Source: an uncultured Woeseiaceae bacterium (lineage in GTDB: Bacteria > Pseudomonadota > Gammaproteobacteria > Steroidobacterales > Woeseiaceae). From it: 64,000 nucleotides of DNA. The position numbers and the translations under genes are program-made. The DNA is taken from contig CALZMQ010000004.1 in the NCBI GenBank assembly GCA_945788625.1, positions 45,443-109,442 on the forward strand, read 5' to 3'. Shown here piece by piece: positions 9,686 to 19,008 of the stretch. The stretch's first letter is position 1; each line of letters starts with the position of its first letter. The notes beneath the pieces were generated by a model. That model made no database searches, was not told the origin of the DNA, and saw only the letters and a list, made by a program, of their open reading frames with translations.

Positions 9686-11059
9686 TCAGGGCTTGCCCCG
9701 CGTGCGCTGCAATACGGCCGTAAGCGTTTGCCGGGCAGCGCCGAATCCACCGTTGCTCATGAAAATAACCTGGTCCCCGGACAAGACGCGAGTGGACATG
9801 TCCGTGACCAGTTGGTCGTAGTCGCCGAATACATGCAGCTTGTCGCCAAGGCCGGACAACGCCGCGTCGAATTCCGCACTCATGTCTTTCGGTCTGTACA
9901 TCCACACGAGGTCCGCAGCTTCCAGGGCGTCGGCTAACGAGTCATTGTGCACGCCGAGTTTCATTGTGTTGGAGCGTGGCTCGATGGCCACAATGACGCG
10001 ATGTCCCGGATACCTGTTCCTGACCGAGGCAATGGTCTTCTCGATGGCAGTCGGGTGGTGTGCAAAGTCATCGTAGATCGCGATATCCGCAACGGTCGCG
10101 GTACGCTCCATGCGGCGCTTCACGCCCTCGAACCGGGACAGCGCATCGACAGCCCGCTCGAGAGACACACCGGCCGATGCCGCGGCCGCGACCGCGGCCA
10201 GCGCGTTCTCGAGGTTGTAAATACCGCCAATGTTCCAGCGCGTCACCGCCGAGCTACCGGACGGCGCCTGCATGGCTATCCGACGCTCGACCTTGTCACT
10301 GAAGTGCGCCGTCCAGTCGCCGTCGCCGCTCGTGCCGAACGACTCGACAGGTGTCCAGCAACCCATCTCGATTAACCTCTTCAGGTTCTCATCGGCGCCG
10401 TTGACGATGACGCGGCCGGCGGCCGGCACGGTTCGCATAAGCTGATGAAATTGCCACAGTATTGCGTCGATATCGGCATAGATGTCCGCATGATCGAATT
10501 CGAGGTTACTCAGGACCAGCGTGCGCGGCCGGTAGTGAACGAACTTGGCGCGTTTGTCGAAGAATGCCGTGTCGTACTCGTCGGCTTCGACCACAAAATG
10601 TTCAGTTTCCCCGAAACGGGCCGACTCGCCGAAATTTGCCGGTATCCCGCCAATCAGGAAGCCCGGGCTGTGTCCCGCGTCCTGCAAAATCCACGCGAGC
10701 ATACTCGAGATCGTCGTCTTGCCATGGGTGCCCGCCACGGCGTACACGTGCCGATCGTTCAACACGTTCTCCGCAAGCCACTGTGGGCCCGACTGGTAGG
10801 GTAAACCTCGATCCAGCATGGCCTCTACGACCTCGGTGCCGCGACTCATGACATTGCCGACGATGACACAGTCGGGTTTGACGTCGAGCTGCGCGGCGTC
10901 GACGCCCTCGTAAATCTCGATACCGAGCTTTCTAAGCTGGGTACTCATTGGCGGATAGACATTGCGGTCGCAACCCGTGACCTCGTGCCCCGCCGCCCTT
11001 GCAAGCGCGGCAACACCGCCCATGAATGTCCCACAGATTCCGAGTATGTGTACGTGCAT
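9686..11059 (-). CDS. mpl: UDP-MurNAc:L-Ala-gamma-D-Glu-meso-DAP ligase (murein tripeptide recycling)
   Basis: The 457-residue Mur-ligase-family enzyme reattaches recycled murein tripeptide to UDP-N-acetylmuramate in the cytoplasm. The N-terminal Rossmann segment MHVHILGICGTFMGG is the Mpl signature, distinguishing it from MurC. The ATP-binding loop GTHGKTT and the central FDHADIY block are present. The C-terminal domain has FAHHPTAI and IEPRSNTMK, also typical of Mpl. It lies 6 bp downstream of a small membrane protein gene on the same strand, so the two are probably co-transcribed. Confidence 0.94.
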   Translation of the reverse strand: MHVHILGICGTFMGGVAALARAAGHEVTGCDRNVYPPMSTQLRKLGIEIYEGVDAAQLDVKPDCVIVGNVMSRGTEVVEAMLDRGLPYQSGPQWLAENVLNDRHVYAVAGTHGKTTISSMLAWILQDAGHSPGFLIGGIPANFGESARFGETEHFVVEADEYDTAFFDKRAKFVHYRPRTLVLSNLEFDHADIYADIDAILWQFHQLMRTVPAAGRVIVNGADENLKRLIEMGCWTPVESFGTSGDGDWTAHFSDKVERRIAMQAPSGSSAVTRWNIGGIYNLENALAAVAAAASAGVSLERAVDALSRFEGVKRRMERTATVADIAIYDDFAHHPTAIEKTIASVRNRYPGHRVIVAIEPRSNTMKLGVHNDSLADALEAADLVWMYRPKDMSAEFDAALSGLGDKLHVFGDYDQLVTDMSTRVLSGDQVIFMSNGGFGAARQTLTAVLQRTRGKP

Positions 11060-11065
11060 AGCGCC

Positions 11066-11581
11066 TCAGGTCGCCGCAGCGGGTGACGGGTCGATGGCTG
11101 AAAAAAGGAACTGCTGAAACAGGAAAATTACAATCGCAGCCATTACGCCGACAAACATCCGCTGGTCAATTGCACGCGCAATGATATGGCCTTCGACCGC
11201 CAGGGACCATAGCAGGATCACGGTAACGACGATGCTGACCAGGTTGCCGCTTAAGTAAGGTGCCAGGAAAACGATCGCTGCGACGTACAAGAGGCTCAGA
11301 AGCGAGTCGCACCCCAACAAGGCAGTAACGGTCTGCAACGCGCGGGCACCGTGACCGGTCAGCAGAACAATTGCCGTGTAGCTGAGCAATCCGGCAACTC
11401 CAACCAGGATCATCTCGAAAAAGTGCGTCTTGCCGAGCTCTTGCGTCAGGACCGTCATGATCGCTCCAGCAAACAACCAGAGCACTACCACGACTACAAA
11501 CAGGAGCTGTGAATGCGGTATGGCGTCCGGCCCTTTGCGCAGGCGAATAATGTCAAACAGCGTTTCGATGAGTGCGAACAC
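11066..11581 (-). CDS. small integral membrane protein of unknown function
   Basis: This 171-residue protein has about five hydrophobic segments. They include LLFVVVVVLWLFAGAIMTVL, MILVGVAGLLSYTAIVLL, LLSLLYVAAIVFLAP, LVSIVVTVILLWSLAV and VGVMAAIVIFLFQQFLF. The layout is reminiscent of Yip1-like or other small inner-membrane proteins, but I do not recognise a diagnostic motif. It sits 6 bp upstream of mpl, and its start is divergent from rnd across about 80 bp. A link to cell-wall recycling is suggested only by position. Confidence 0.7.
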   Translation of the reverse strand: MFALIETLFDIIRLRKGPDAIPHSQLLFVVVVVLWLFAGAIMTVLTQELGKTHFFEMILVGVAGLLSYTAIVLLTGHGARALQTVTALLGCDSLLSLLYVAAIVFLAPYLSGNLVSIVVTVILLWSLAVEGHIIARAIDQRMFVGVMAAIVIFLFQQFLFSAIDPSPAAAT

Positions 11582-11663
11582 GGTCGTTGCGTCGATTCCC
11601 GATGGCGAAAGATCGATGATCGCATGTTAACCTCCGATACTGAATATCGCTTGCGCCCCGCTG

Positions 11664-12737
11664 ATGCCTCATTACGTCTTCGTCGATCAACCCGACACGA
11701 TTAGCTCGAAACTGGCCGGTCACGCCCACCTGGGCGTCGACACCGAGTTCATGCGGGAAAAAACCTACTTCGCGCAGTTGTGCCTGGTGCAAATTGCGAC
11801 CACCGATGACATCTACTGTGTCGATCCGCTGACAGACAACAGCCAACAGCATTTCTGGACCGAGTTGCTGGCACGAGATTGGGTGGTCCACTCTGCGCGG
11901 CAGGACATTGAAGTCGTGCTGCAAACGTCAGGCTCAATGCCGAGTTCCGTTTTCGATACGCAAGTCGCTGCCGGACTGCTGGGACACCCCGCACAGTTGG
12001 GCTACGCGGGCCTCGTCAAGGAGCTTTTCGACATCGACATGGCGAAATCGCACACTCGCGCCGACTGGACGCGGCGTCCGTTGCGCGAGGAATACCTGCA
12101 ATACGCTGCCGAGGACGTCGAATATCTCCTGCCCGCCTACCAGCTGTTGAGCGAACGGCTGGAACGCGAAGGCCGCATGGACTGGGCTCGTCAGGATTCG
12201 GCATTGCTGCTCGATGCGGGGCTTTACGATGTCGGCGGAGCGCAGGCGGTGGGGCGCCTGAAGGGTGCGAAGAACCTGCGCGGTCAGAAGCGCGCCACCG
12301 CCGTAAGGCTCGCGCACTGGCGCGAAGAAGAAGCCATCCGCCGAAACCGGCCACGGCAATGGATAATGCGCGACAGCCTGCTCCTCGAGGTCGCGTTCCA
12401 GTTGCCATCGACGATGAAACAGTTGGCGGGCGTCGACGGCATGCCGGCGAAATTTTTAAAGCGGGTCGGAGACCAACTTCTGGCCGAGATCGATGCGGCA
12501 TCGGCAGAGGAGAACAGTTACCGCCCGCCGCGCCCACCGACCGAACAGCAGAAAACACAACTCAAAGAGATGATGTCACGGGTGGCGAGCGGCGCCGAGG
12601 AACTCGGCATCGCAGCGGAGACACTGGCTTCGAAGCGGGAATTGTCCGCCGTGGTGTTGTCGGGAAATGCGGACTCGCGGGTCTTCAACGGCTGGCGCCG
12701 CGACATCATCGGCAACGAGTTGCTCGAGCTTCTCTAA
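11664..12737 (+). CDS. rnd: ribonuclease D
   Basis: The 357-residue DEDD-family 3'-5' exoribonuclease trims tRNA and other small RNA precursors. Exo I is visible in GVDTEFMREKTY, Exo II around VFDTQVAAGLL and Exo III in YAAEDVEYLLPAY (the DEDDy tyrosine signature). Two HRDC-like helical regions follow, one of them containing RDSLLLEVAF. The ATG at 11664 gives MPHYVFVDQPDTI, the usual start of the family. The stop codon is immediately followed by a 314-bp inverted-repeat element, so the mRNA 3' end probably lies within it. Confidence 0.94.
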   Translation: MPHYVFVDQPDTISSKLAGHAHLGVDTEFMREKTYFAQLCLVQIATTDDIYCVDPLTDNSQQHFWTELLARDWVVHSARQDIEVVLQTSGSMPSSVFDTQVAAGLLGHPAQLGYAGLVKELFDIDMAKSHTRADWTRRPLREEYLQYAAEDVEYLLPAYQLLSERLEREGRMDWARQDSALLLDAGLYDVGGAQAVGRLKGAKNLRGQKRATAVRLAHWREEEAIRRNRPRQWIMRDSLLLEVAFQLPSTMKQLAGVDGMPAKFLKRVGDQLLAEIDAASAEENSYRPPRPPTEQQKTQLKEMMSRVASGAEELGIAAETLASKRELSAVVLSGNADSRVFNGWRRDIIGNELLELL

Positions 12738-13051
12738 CCCCACCACCCACCACCCACCATCCACTATCGGCGAACGGGCGGCGATCACGGGGCATGTCCC
12801 AGTCGCTCGGACAATCTGCGATAACTCGCTTTGTGGAACACACCCCGCACTCGCCGCCCGCGGGGCGCATGACATGTTCAGCGGGTTGCGGATGGGGAGT
12901 TTCACGAGCGTCGTGCGGAGCGCCGCGACGCAGGACGCCAAAGCAAGCGAAGCCCGATGCAAGCGAGACAAGGACGTCGAGCGAGCTTAAGCGAGAGGAA
13001 CTCCCCATCCGCAGCCCGCGTTTCGTGGATGGTGGATGGTGGGTGGTGGGG
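12738..13051. repeat. 314-bp intergenic element with 27-bp terminal inverted repeats (element A)
   Basis: The ends 12738-12764 and 13025-13051 are inverted copies with 25 of 27 bases matching, rich in CCACC/GGTGG. Inside, 12881-12901 and 12999-13019 form a second inverted repeat (20 of 21). Within that, 12908-12918 and 12923-12931 form a smaller hairpin with a two-base bulge. The element starts directly after the rnd stop codon and ends 109 bp before the next ATG. Open frames crossing it have low-complexity ends and are not believed. It may be a structured RNA, a MITE-like element or a terminator-like 3' element. See related elements at 22888 and 44627. Confidence 0.75.
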
Positions 13052-13160
13052 TCAACGTACCGTCGCAATCTGGAGACATTGCCGAATAATGTGAAGTCGG
13101 TTACAAAACCACTCTGGTCCCGTCGTATAGTTTGCGCACGAGTTGCCGGAGCACCCGACG

Positions 13161-15722
13161 ATGCGAATTCCGACACTGTTACTCTTGTCTGCCGCGGCTG
13201 CTGCCGCGTGCTCCAGCGGGGGCAGTGATACTACGCCGTCGCAGCCGCCGCAAACCCCAACACTGTCAATCGCCGATGCAATGGTGATGGAAGGCGACAG
13301 CGGCACCGTCTCTCTCGATTTCAACGTCACACTGTCGGCGAGCAGCACGTCGACTGTCAGCGTGTCTTACGCAACGGCCGACAGCAGTGCAACGGCGGGC
13401 AGTGACTACACGGCAAACAGCGGCACACTGAGCATCGCGCCAGGCAATACGTCGGCAACGATTTCCGTCGATGTCCTCGGCGATGCGGACAGCGAAACCG
13501 ATGAGAGGCTAACCGTTACCTTGAGCGCGCCGGTCGGAGCGACCATCGCAGACAGCAATGCTGTCGGCACCATACAAAACGACGACGCAGCGCCCGTGTT
13601 CGGTCTCAGCAGTCGGCCCGACAATCAAACCTGCGTCGCTCCGGCCCGCCCCGGTGCCGTGACCAGCGTTGCCGTCGACGACGCATTTCCAGGACTCGTT
13701 TTCGGCGGACCGACCAAGCTGCTGATGGAACCGGGCGCCAACCCGCGCTGGTTCGTATTGCAGAAGGGCGGGCAGATACAGGTGTTCGATCCCGACGACG
13801 CGGTAGCCAGCGAGGTTCAATACCTCGACATCTCGTCGGTCGTGAACTCCTCGGGCGAAGGTGGACTGCTTGGGCTGGCATTTCATCCGAATTACCCAAC
13901 GACGCCCGAGATATTTCTTTCCTACACGCGGGATTCATCGCCGATGCGCTCGGTTATATCCCGCGTAATTCTGGATAACCTGGTGGCGCCAGGTCCAATT
14001 GGTGCCGGGTCCGTAGAGCACGAAATCATCACTGTCGATCAGTTCGCCAGCAACCACAACGGCGGCGACATCGCGTTCGGCCCGGACGGATACTTGTACA
14101 TCGGCCTTGGTGACGGCGGTGGCGGCGGAGACCCGCAGGAGACCGGGCAAGACACGACCAATCTGCTCGGGTCGTTCTTGCGCCTGGACGTGACGGATCC
14201 GTCCATTACCTATCCTTCAAATTCCTACCTCATTCCTTCCGGCGCCGAGGGCAATCCATTCGCAAATCAGCCGAAATGCGGGCCTTCCCTCAGCAATGCC
14301 AACGACTGCCCTGAGATCTATGCGTGGGGCGTTCGCAACCCGTGGCGCTGGTCCTTCGATTCGGTAACAGGACAGTTGTGGGCCGGCGACGTCGGCCAGG
14401 GTGCCCGGGAAGAGATCGATATCATCGAGCGCGGCAACAACTACGGCTGGGACTGCCGGGAGGGCTTCCTGGTTTTCGAAAGCAACGGGTGCAATGCAAG
14501 CTATGTCGATCCGGTGCATGACTATCCCCGCAGCGACGGCAATTCCGTCACGGGCGGCATGGTCTATCGTGGCACCGCGATTGGCGGTCGCATCGGAGAG
14601 TACATTTACTCAGATTACGGCTCCGGACGTATTTGGGCGCTGCGCTCCGACGGACAGGGAGGCTACATCAACGAGCAATTGCTCGACGAACCCGGTGGCC
14701 CGGTTGCGTTTGGCGCCGACGACGATGGCGAACTGTATTTCGCCAACATCAATAACGGGCGCATCTACAAGCTGGTGCCCGGCGCTGGCGCCGGCGGCAA
14801 CACGATTCCGGACTTGCTCTCCGACACCGGCTGCGTTGACCCGAGCGACTTCACCGCGCCGTATGCAGGTCTGTTGCCCTACGATATCAACGCGCGTTTC
14901 TGGTCGGACGGTGCGGCCAAGTCGCGTTTCATCGGCCTGCCCAACGGCACGACGATCACCATCAATGGCGAGGACGACTGGGAGTTCCCGGCCGGGACCG
15001 TAATCGTCAAGAACTTCCGTCTCGGCGGCAACCTGGTCGAGACGCGTCACCTGATGCGACATCCGGACGGCGTATGGGGCGGCTATACCTACGAATGGAA
15101 CGCGACACAGACCAATGCGACGCGAGTTGTCGGCGGCAAGACGGTCAATATCGCAGGCCAGGACTGGGTCTTCCCGAGCAGCGCAGAGTGCGACCAATGC
15201 CACACAGCAGCGGCCGGCGATGCGCTTGGCCCCGAAACGGCACAGATGAACCGCGACTTCACCTATCCGAGCACCGGGCGCACGGACAACCAGTTGGAGA
15301 CCATCGACCATGTAATGATGTTCTCGACGCCGTTGGCCGGCACACCCGCGACGCTCCCGGCACTTGCCGATCCGGGGGACGTGAATGCCGATCTCAATGC
15401 CCGCGCACGCGCCTATCTGCACACCAACTGTGCCAACTGCCACCGGCCTGGCGGCGGCACACCGGTGGATATCGATCTTCGTTATTCGACGGCGCTGCAG
15501 GCTACCAATGCCTGCGAGGTTGTTCCCCAGGCCGGCGATCTCGGCCTGGTGAGCGCGCGGATTATCGCGCTGGGCAATGCCTCACGCTCGGTACTCGTAG
15601 AACGAGTAAACCGGCGCGATACGCAGAGCATCGGCATGCCACCTGTTGGTTCGACCGTCGTCGACACCGCGGGCGTGACCTTGCTGACCGATTGGGTGAA
15701 CGGGCTCGGCAGCTGCCAGTAG
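13161..15722 (+). CDS. lipoprotein: Calx-beta + glucose/sorbosone dehydrogenase-like propeller + diheme c-type domain
   Basis: The 853-residue product begins with a lipoprotein signal (MRIPTLLLLSAAAAAACSS; lipobox AAAC). A Calx-beta domain follows at about 36-135 (DYTANSGTLSIAPG and DERLTVTLS). A six-bladed PQQ-type sugar dehydrogenase region lies at about 170-520, with LGLAFHPNY, HNGGDIAFGPDGYLYIGLGDGG and WGVRNPWRWSFD. The C-terminal region carries two haem c motifs, CDQCH (677-681) and CANCH (757-761). The C-terminal part matches a family of diheme proteins often fused to, or beside, such propellers. A periplasmic quinoprotein passing electrons to its own haems is inferred; the substrate is unknown. 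GGAG precedes the ATG at 13161. It converges on adk. Confidence 0.85.
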   Translation: MRIPTLLLLSAAAAAACSSGGSDTTPSQPPQTPTLSIADAMVMEGDSGTVSLDFNVTLSASSTSTVSVSYATADSSATAGSDYTANSGTLSIAPGNTSATISVDVLGDADSETDERLTVTLSAPVGATIADSNAVGTIQNDDAAPVFGLSSRPDNQTCVAPARPGAVTSVAVDDAFPGLVFGGPTKLLMEPGANPRWFVLQKGGQIQVFDPDDAVASEVQYLDISSVVNSSGEGGLLGLAFHPNYPTTPEIFLSYTRDSSPMRSVISRVILDNLVAPGPIGAGSVEHEIITVDQFASNHNGGDIAFGPDGYLYIGLGDGGGGGDPQETGQDTTNLLGSFLRLDVTDPSITYPSNSYLIPSGAEGNPFANQPKCGPSLSNANDCPEIYAWGVRNPWRWSFDSVTGQLWAGDVGQGAREEIDIIERGNNYGWDCREGFLVFESNGCNASYVDPVHDYPRSDGNSVTGGMVYRGTAIGGRIGEYIYSDYGSGRIWALRSDGQGGYINEQLLDEPGGPVAFGADDDGELYFANINNGRIYKLVPGAGAGGNTIPDLLSDTGCVDPSDFTAPYAGLLPYDINARFWSDGAAKSRFIGLPNGTTITINGEDDWEFPAGTVIVKNFRLGGNLVETRHLMRHPDGVWGGYTYEWNATQTNATRVVGGKTVNIAGQDWVFPSSAECDQCHTAAAGDALGPETAQMNRDFTYPSTGRTDNQLETIDHVMMFSTPLAGTPATLPALADPGDVNADLNARARAYLHTNCANCHRPGGGTPVDIDLRYSTALQATNACEVVPQAGDLGLVSARIIALGNASRSVLVERVNRRDTQSIGMPPVGSTVVDTAGVTLLTDWVNGLGSCQ

Positions 15723-15756
15723 CGGCCGCTTTGTTTTTCTTGACTGACCGGCCAGA

Positions 15757-16398
15757 CTAGTCGAGGGCGGCGAGCAACCGCTCGTACACTTCGTCGATCG
15801 CGCCCTCCGCATCGATCGTCGTCAGCTTGTCCCGCTTGCCGTAGTACTCGATCAACGGTTCGGTGTTCTCCCGGTACACCTCGAGCCGATTGCGAATCGT
15901 CTCTTCGTTGTCGTCTTCCCGCTGGATCAACTCGCCGCCGGCGCTGGTGCAGGCATCCAGCTCCTGTTGTGGCGAGAAATATACGTTCAGCAGCTTTCCG
16001 GTCAGCGAACAGGTGCGCCGACCGGTGAGTCGCTTCATCAGAATCTCGAAATCCACGTCCATGAGTACTGCCGTATCCAGCGGCGTACCCATCTGATCCA
16101 GCAGCTCTTCGAGGTCGCCCGCCTGCTTACGGGTCCGGGGAAAACCGTCGAGAATGAACCCGTCGGCTGCATCGGGCTGGCTCAGGCGCTCGCTGATGAT
16201 GCCGAGCACAACCTCGTCGGGGACGAGATTACCAGCATCCATGACGGACTTGGCTTTCAGGCCGAACCGCGTGCCAGCCGCGACGGCCTCTCGCAACATG
16301 TCGCCCGTGGAAACCTGCGGGATGTTCCTGTCGGCCATCAACTTCTTGGCCTGCGTGCCTTTGCCTGATCCTGGTGCGCCCAAAAGTACGATACGCAT
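15757..16398 (-). CDS. adk: adenylate kinase
   Basis: The 213-residue enzyme interconverts ATP+AMP and 2 ADP. The P-loop GAPGSGKGTQAKKL is at 7-20, followed by the AMP-binding TGDMLREAV and the FILDGFPRTRKQ signature. The LID segment contains RRTCSLTGKLLNVYF, with only two cysteines, so it is not a classical four-ligand zinc LID. In related bacteria adk is commonly beside pfp and hppA. Here a 2.7-kb block bounded by direct repeats separates adk from the divergent pfp. Confidence 0.96.
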   Translation of the reverse strand: MRIVLLGAPGSGKGTQAKKLMADRNIPQVSTGDMLREAVAAGTRFGLKAKSVMDAGNLVPDEVVLGIISERLSQPDAADGFILDGFPRTRKQAGDLEELLDQMGTPLDTAVLMDVDFEILMKRLTGRRTCSLTGKLLNVYFSPQQELDACTSAGGELIQREDDNEETIRNRLEVYRENTEPLIEYYGKRDKLTTIDAEGAIDEVYERLLAALD

Positions 16399-16579
16399 TG
16401 TTCGGTCTCTTCTTGATGAATTGAATCGCGGCCGGGTCGCTCTCGCATATCCATGTGCTTCGCGCCATCAGTCCGTCCTGGGCAAAAAGCCGCTCCTGCG
16501 CCGGCCGTTCCTGCGGTAATGACCGCGGCGAAGTACGCTACCGCCAATACCGGGGCAGGTCAATGCGTAGAACGCAGCA

Positions 16580-16605
16580 CTTTCGGTAATTGCCGATGAA
16601 CCTGA
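16580..16605 (+). repeat. 26-bp direct repeat, left copy
   Basis: The sequence from CTTTCGGTAATTGC to ATGAACCTGA recurs at 19298-19323 in the same orientation with a single C/T difference. The two copies bracket the InlB-repeat/LamG gene. The left copy is in the adk upstream region. See the finding on this pair. Confidence 0.8.
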
Positions 16606-16668
16606 GAGTTCGGTGATTTCGCCACCGAGCAACCTGGAACGGTCTGCCGGCAAATACCGTCCTTTGAC

Positions 16669-19008
16669 TCAGTTGTCCAGTGGCGCATCCGACGGGACCC
16701 AGATCGGGCCATGGGTACTTCCGTCTCCGCCAAAACGCACGACGCCGTCACGGGCACCGTCGGACGGCGTGATGTCGTCACGAACTACCTCGCCCGCTCC
16801 CTCGTCGAAATGAAACAGCCCGAGCGTGTTGGCATCTCTCGTAAACGCTCGAGTGGGCCTCGTGAAGCCTCCGTTGTAACGCAGGACATCGGAGATTCTG
16901 AGTTCGTCCAGGGTGCCGGAGAAGGCAGGGTATTGCGGCCCTATGTCGTGTTTTTCGGCTCCGATCACCAGGTAGGGATCGCTGTCAATGCACCACTCAT
17001 TACCGGTCGTGCCACAGAAATTGCCGGGCACCGCATCGTCAGGATAGGAGATGTCGCCCGCCGGGCCCTGACCGAAAGCATCGAGACTACCGTCCACGTA
17101 GATCATCATCTGACCATCCACGGCGCTTCGCTGAACGGCGATGTGGTGCCAGAGTCCATCGAGGATGTTCGTATTGCCGCAGATCGTCAACGCCAGGTCG
17201 TTGCTGTCGGTCACGCCGAAGGCGAGCCTGCCGCCGCCAACCGAAAGGCCGAACGACGATGGGCGATTGAATCGATCCCGGTCGATGATCATGTTTCCGT
17301 TAATCCAGCTGTTGTTGCCACCGCAGTTGACGGGATTGGCCTGATTATCGACCGCATCGCCCGTCAGCCAGAACTCGATCGTAAAATCCGTCGCACCCAC
17401 GTCGAGCGGGAAATTCGGGTCCGCGTCCGTGGTCACATTGTCAATCATGAACTTGATTCGATCGCGATCGCGAGCGTCCGAGCCCAGCCCGCTGAACCTG
17501 AGCGCGGAGCCGGCGCCACCCTCCGGCACAACGAATTCCGCATTGCAGGAAACGTCCTGAGTCAGCGTGACAACGCCGTCGGCGCAATCGGCATCGCCAG
17601 ACCAGCCGTTGAAGGTCGAGAAACCACTGGCCGTCGCGGTTAGTACAACGTCCGTGTTTTCGTCAAATGAGTGGGAGCAATCCGGCTGGCAGTTGATGCT
17701 GCCAGGTGAACTGGAGACGGTGCCGGTTCCGTTGCCCAGAAGCGAGACGGTCAGGCTGTACTGGACCGCCGGCGGGGGTAAAAGTGAGAACGTAGCGATG
17801 CAGTTGACGTTGCTCGCCATAGCGACCACTCCATCCACACAATCGGCGTCGCCGCTCCAGCTGACAAACCCGGAGTCGAAATCGGGAAGTGCGGTAAGAA
17901 CAACCTGCGTGTTCTCGTCAAACGTCTCCTGGCAATCCAGGCCGCAGGCTATTCCGGCCGGGACGCTGCTAATCGTTCCACCGCCGTCCCCGGTCAGCGT
18001 GACCTGGAGGCTGAACTGCATAGGCGGTGGTGGTGGCGGCAGACTGTCGAAGTTGGCAATGCAGCTTATCTCCGCGTTCATCGTCACCACACCATCGGCA
18101 CAATCGGCCGCTCCGCCCCAGCCGCTGAACTCGGAGTCCGTATGCGGAATCGCGGCAAGCGTGACAGACGTGCCCTGATCGAAACTGGCGCTACAAGCCG
18201 TGCCACAATCGATGCTTGCCGGTGCGCTGGTTACCGTTCCGTTGCCGGCACCGGTCCTTGTGATCTGGAGCGTAAATTGCGGTGGCGGCGGCACCGAGAA
18301 GCTCGCGGTGCAGCCGACGGGACCGGTGACACTGACCTGCCCGTCTGCGCAGTCGTTGTCTCCTGACCATCCATCGAACACTGATCCGGACGCCGGGGTG
18401 GCGGTCAATGTGACTACAGTATTCTCATCGAAACTGCCACTGCAGACTACGCCACAATCGATACCTGCAGGCTGACTGGTTACCACACCGTTGCCAGTGC
18501 CGGTCGTGGTGACTGTCACGGGGTATTGAGCAGGGGGTGGGGGCGCACCGGTCATGTAGACGAAGTTGTCCACGCCGAGATCCCATCCGCCGGTGAATCC
18601 GATCGTTACCACCGTGGAGGGTATCGTCCAGCCCGTTGTAACCGACTGCATCGACCCGGTAACAATTGACTGTTCGAGGAATTGACCCTGGTCGTCAGTT
18701 ATCGTCAGCGTTCCACCTCTCACCCCATACACTTCGATGCCGACGAAGACACGCGGCCCCATCGGAAAGCTAATGTCTCTGGAGTTGCCTGAGCCGGATC
18801 CAAAATAAACATGATTGGTTGTGTTCGACGCATACCGCCCGGTCCAGCGCCAACGGTTGGAACCCCAGTCTATGCCACCGAATTCACCCTGAATGAAACT
18901 GCCTCCAGCGCCTGGAGGCCGGGGATTGTCGAAATCGACGGTGACCGTTTGAGCCAACCCGACGGGAGAAAGACAAAGCAATAGCAGTATGCAGGCACAG
19001 CGCATCAT
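16669..19008 (-). CDS. secreted protein with four InlB-type B repeats and a LamG-like domain
   Basis: The 779-residue product has a signal peptide (1-20, ending GLAQ). An N-terminal beta-rich domain at about 21-155 precedes four tandem repeats at about 162-238, 245-321, 332-408 and 417-493. Each repeat has paired cysteines, FDENT/FDQGT, a GWSGDADC-like core and a closing cysteine; the first three linkers are proline runs. These match the divergent InlB B-repeat (bacterial immunoglobulin-like/grasp) family. A concanavalin/LamG-like domain at about 500-770 includes DFTIEFW, WHHIAVQRS and GTLDELRISD. No C-terminal anchor or PEP-CTERM is seen. A role in adhesion or glycan binding is inferred. The gene is enclosed by 26-bp direct repeats and no mobility gene is present. 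Confidence 0.85.
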   Translation of the reverse strand: MMRCACILLLLCLSPVGLAQTVTVDFDNPRPPGAGGSFIQGEFGGIDWGSNRWRWTGRYASNTTNHVYFGSGSGNSRDISFPMGPRVFVGIEVYGVRGGTLTITDDQGQFLEQSIVTGSMQSVTTGWTIPSTVVTIGFTGGWDLGVDNFVYMTGAPPPPAQYPVTVTTTGTGNGVVTSQPAGIDCGVVCSGSFDENTVVTLTATPASGSVFDGWSGDNDCADGQVSVTGPVGCTASFSVPPPPQFTLQITRTGAGNGTVTSAPASIDCGTACSASFDQGTSVTLAAIPHTDSEFSGWGGAADCADGVVTMNAEISCIANFDSLPPPPPPMQFSLQVTLTGDGGGTISSVPAGIACGLDCQETFDENTQVVLTALPDFDSGFVSWSGDADCVDGVVAMASNVNCIATFSLLPPPAVQYSLTVSLLGNGTGTVSSSPGSINCQPDCSHSFDENTDVVLTATASGFSTFNGWSGDADCADGVVTLTQDVSCNAEFVVPEGGAGSALRFSGLGSDARDRDRIKFMIDNVTTDADPNFPLDVGATDFTIEFWLTGDAVDNQANPVNCGGNNSWINGNMIIDRDRFNRPSSFGLSVGGGRLAFGVTDSNDLALTICGNTNILDGLWHHIAVQRSAVDGQMMIYVDGSLDAFGQGPAGDISYPDDAVPGNFCGTTGNEWCIDSDPYLVIGAEKHDIGPQYPAFSGTLDELRISDVLRYNGGFTRPTRAFTRDANTLGLFHFDEGAGEVVRDDITPSDGARDGVVRFGGDGSTHGPIWVPSDAPLDN

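Noticed and set aside
12359..13228. Frames crossing element A (for example 12359-13228 plus and 12706-13176 minus)
   Set aside because: They read through the low-complexity CCACC repeats (giving THHPPST or GWWVVGGG peptides) and overlap rnd or the lipoprotein gene.
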